From: Spirochaetales bacterium
Lineage (GTDB): Bacteria > Spirochaetota > Spirochaetia > DSM-27196 > PWMO01
Length of the DNA: 6,623 nucleotides
NCBI GenBank assembly: GCA_007123465.1
Contig: SKLB01000360.1
Span: 1 to 6,623, forward strand
Direction: 5' to 3'
Shown here: positions 6,203-6,623 of the stretch, piece after piece
How positions within the stretch are numbered: position 1 is the first letter of the stretch
Layout: each line of letters starts with the position of its first letter
Made by a program: the position numbers and the translations under genes
Notes under the pieces: generated by a model
Databases searched by the model: none
What the model was told of the DNA's origin: nothing
What the model saw: the letters and a program-made list of their open reading frames with translations, nothing else

Positions 6203-6623
6203 CACAGCGCCAGCTCTTCCAGACGGTCGTGGGCGTTCAAGGCGCGTTGCAAAACAGGGTGCTGCGACAGCTCCTCGTCATCGCTGCAGAGCTCAGCGGC
6301 GTCCGAGCGTGCCTGTTCCAGCAGGTCGCCGTCGCGGTTCAGATCGGCCGCGTGGAGACGCAGAAAGCCCGACTGGCGCAGGCCGGCGAGGTCGCCCGGT
6401 CCGCGGATCCGCAGGTCTTCCTCGGCTATCGCGAAGCCGTCGCCGGTCTGGTGCAGTACGCGCAGGCGCTGCTTGGCTTCCTCGCTCAAGTCATCGGCGT
6501 AAACAAAGAAGGCCCACGATTGCAGGTCAGAACGTCCGACTCGGCCGCGCAGCTGGTGCAGCGCCGCCAGTCCAAAACGCTCGGCGTGTTCGACCACCAT
6601 GCAGCTGGCGTTGGGAACATCGA
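6202..6623 (-). CDS. recG: ATP-dependent DNA helicase RecG, C-terminal part only
   Basis: RecG remodels stalled replication forks and branch-migrates Holliday junctions. Only the last 140 codons or so are present; the rest lies beyond the right edge. The frame enters as DVPNASCMVVEHAERFGLAALHQLRGRVGRSD, the end of helicase domain 2. Motif VI, QLRGRVGR, is at nt 6532-6552. The segment EDLRIRGPGDLAGLRQSG that follows matches the RecG-specific TRG region (about 6367-6414), which distinguishes it from Mfd, PriA and RecQ. The C-terminal tail is of usual size and ends at TGA 6202-6204, ten bases before rsmD. The ATG at 6598-6600 is internal and not a start. No frameshift is seen in the visible part. 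Confidence 0.95.
   Translation of the reverse strand, partial: DVPNASCMVVEHAERFGLAALHQLRGRVGRSDLQSWAFFVYADDLSEEAKQRLRVLHQTGDGFAIAEEDLRIRGPGDLAGLRQSGFLRLHAADLNRDGDLLEQARSDAAELCSDDEELSQHPVLQRALNAHDRLEELAL

Overview
This window reads as ordinary chromosomal housekeeping DNA, probably from a free-living spirochaete (Spirochaetota) of moderately high GC. Three things suggest this. The alanyl-tRNA synthetase is a short form that ends right after its editing domain. Two TPR-type proteins look like conserved spirochaete proteins. RsmD carries the variant RPAMDKMRES in place of the commoner RPTTDRVRES. Histidine biosynthesis genes argue against a host-restricted Treponema or Borrelia, which lack that pathway. 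The lineage call is from memory of the families, not from a search.

Layout: positions 1-1650 (+) hold the 3' part of alaS, cut by the left edge. Everything else is on the minus strand. Read in the direction of transcription (right to left) the order is: recG (3' end only, cut by the right edge), rsmD, hisZ, hisG, hisB, a 113-residue TPR-like protein, and a 377-residue protein made almost wholly of TPR repeats. The TPR gene converges on alaS with only three bases between the stop codons.

The minus-strand genes are tightly packed. recG and rsmD are 10 bases apart, and the rsmD ribosome binding site overlaps the recG stop. hisZ and hisG overlap by 4 bases (ATGA), and hisG and hisB overlap by 20. 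Larger gaps occur only before hisZ (69 bases, with two hairpins and a candidate promoter), before the small TPR-like gene (84 bases) and between the two TPR genes (35 bases). No gene-free stretch exceeds 100 bases.

Functionally, HisZ and the short-form HisG should together form the ATP phosphoribosyltransferase that starts histidine synthesis, and HisB performs a later dehydration step. The remaining his genes must lie elsewhere. RecG (DNA repair helicase) and RsmD (16S rRNA methylation) are unrelated housekeeping functions. AlaS charges and proofreads tRNA-Ala. The two TPR proteins look like soluble scaffold or adaptor proteins of unknown partner. I see no mobile element, CRISPR array, tRNA, rRNA or defence system. 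The most interesting items are the alternating TPR protein with its small neighbour and the structured junctions before hisZ and hisG.
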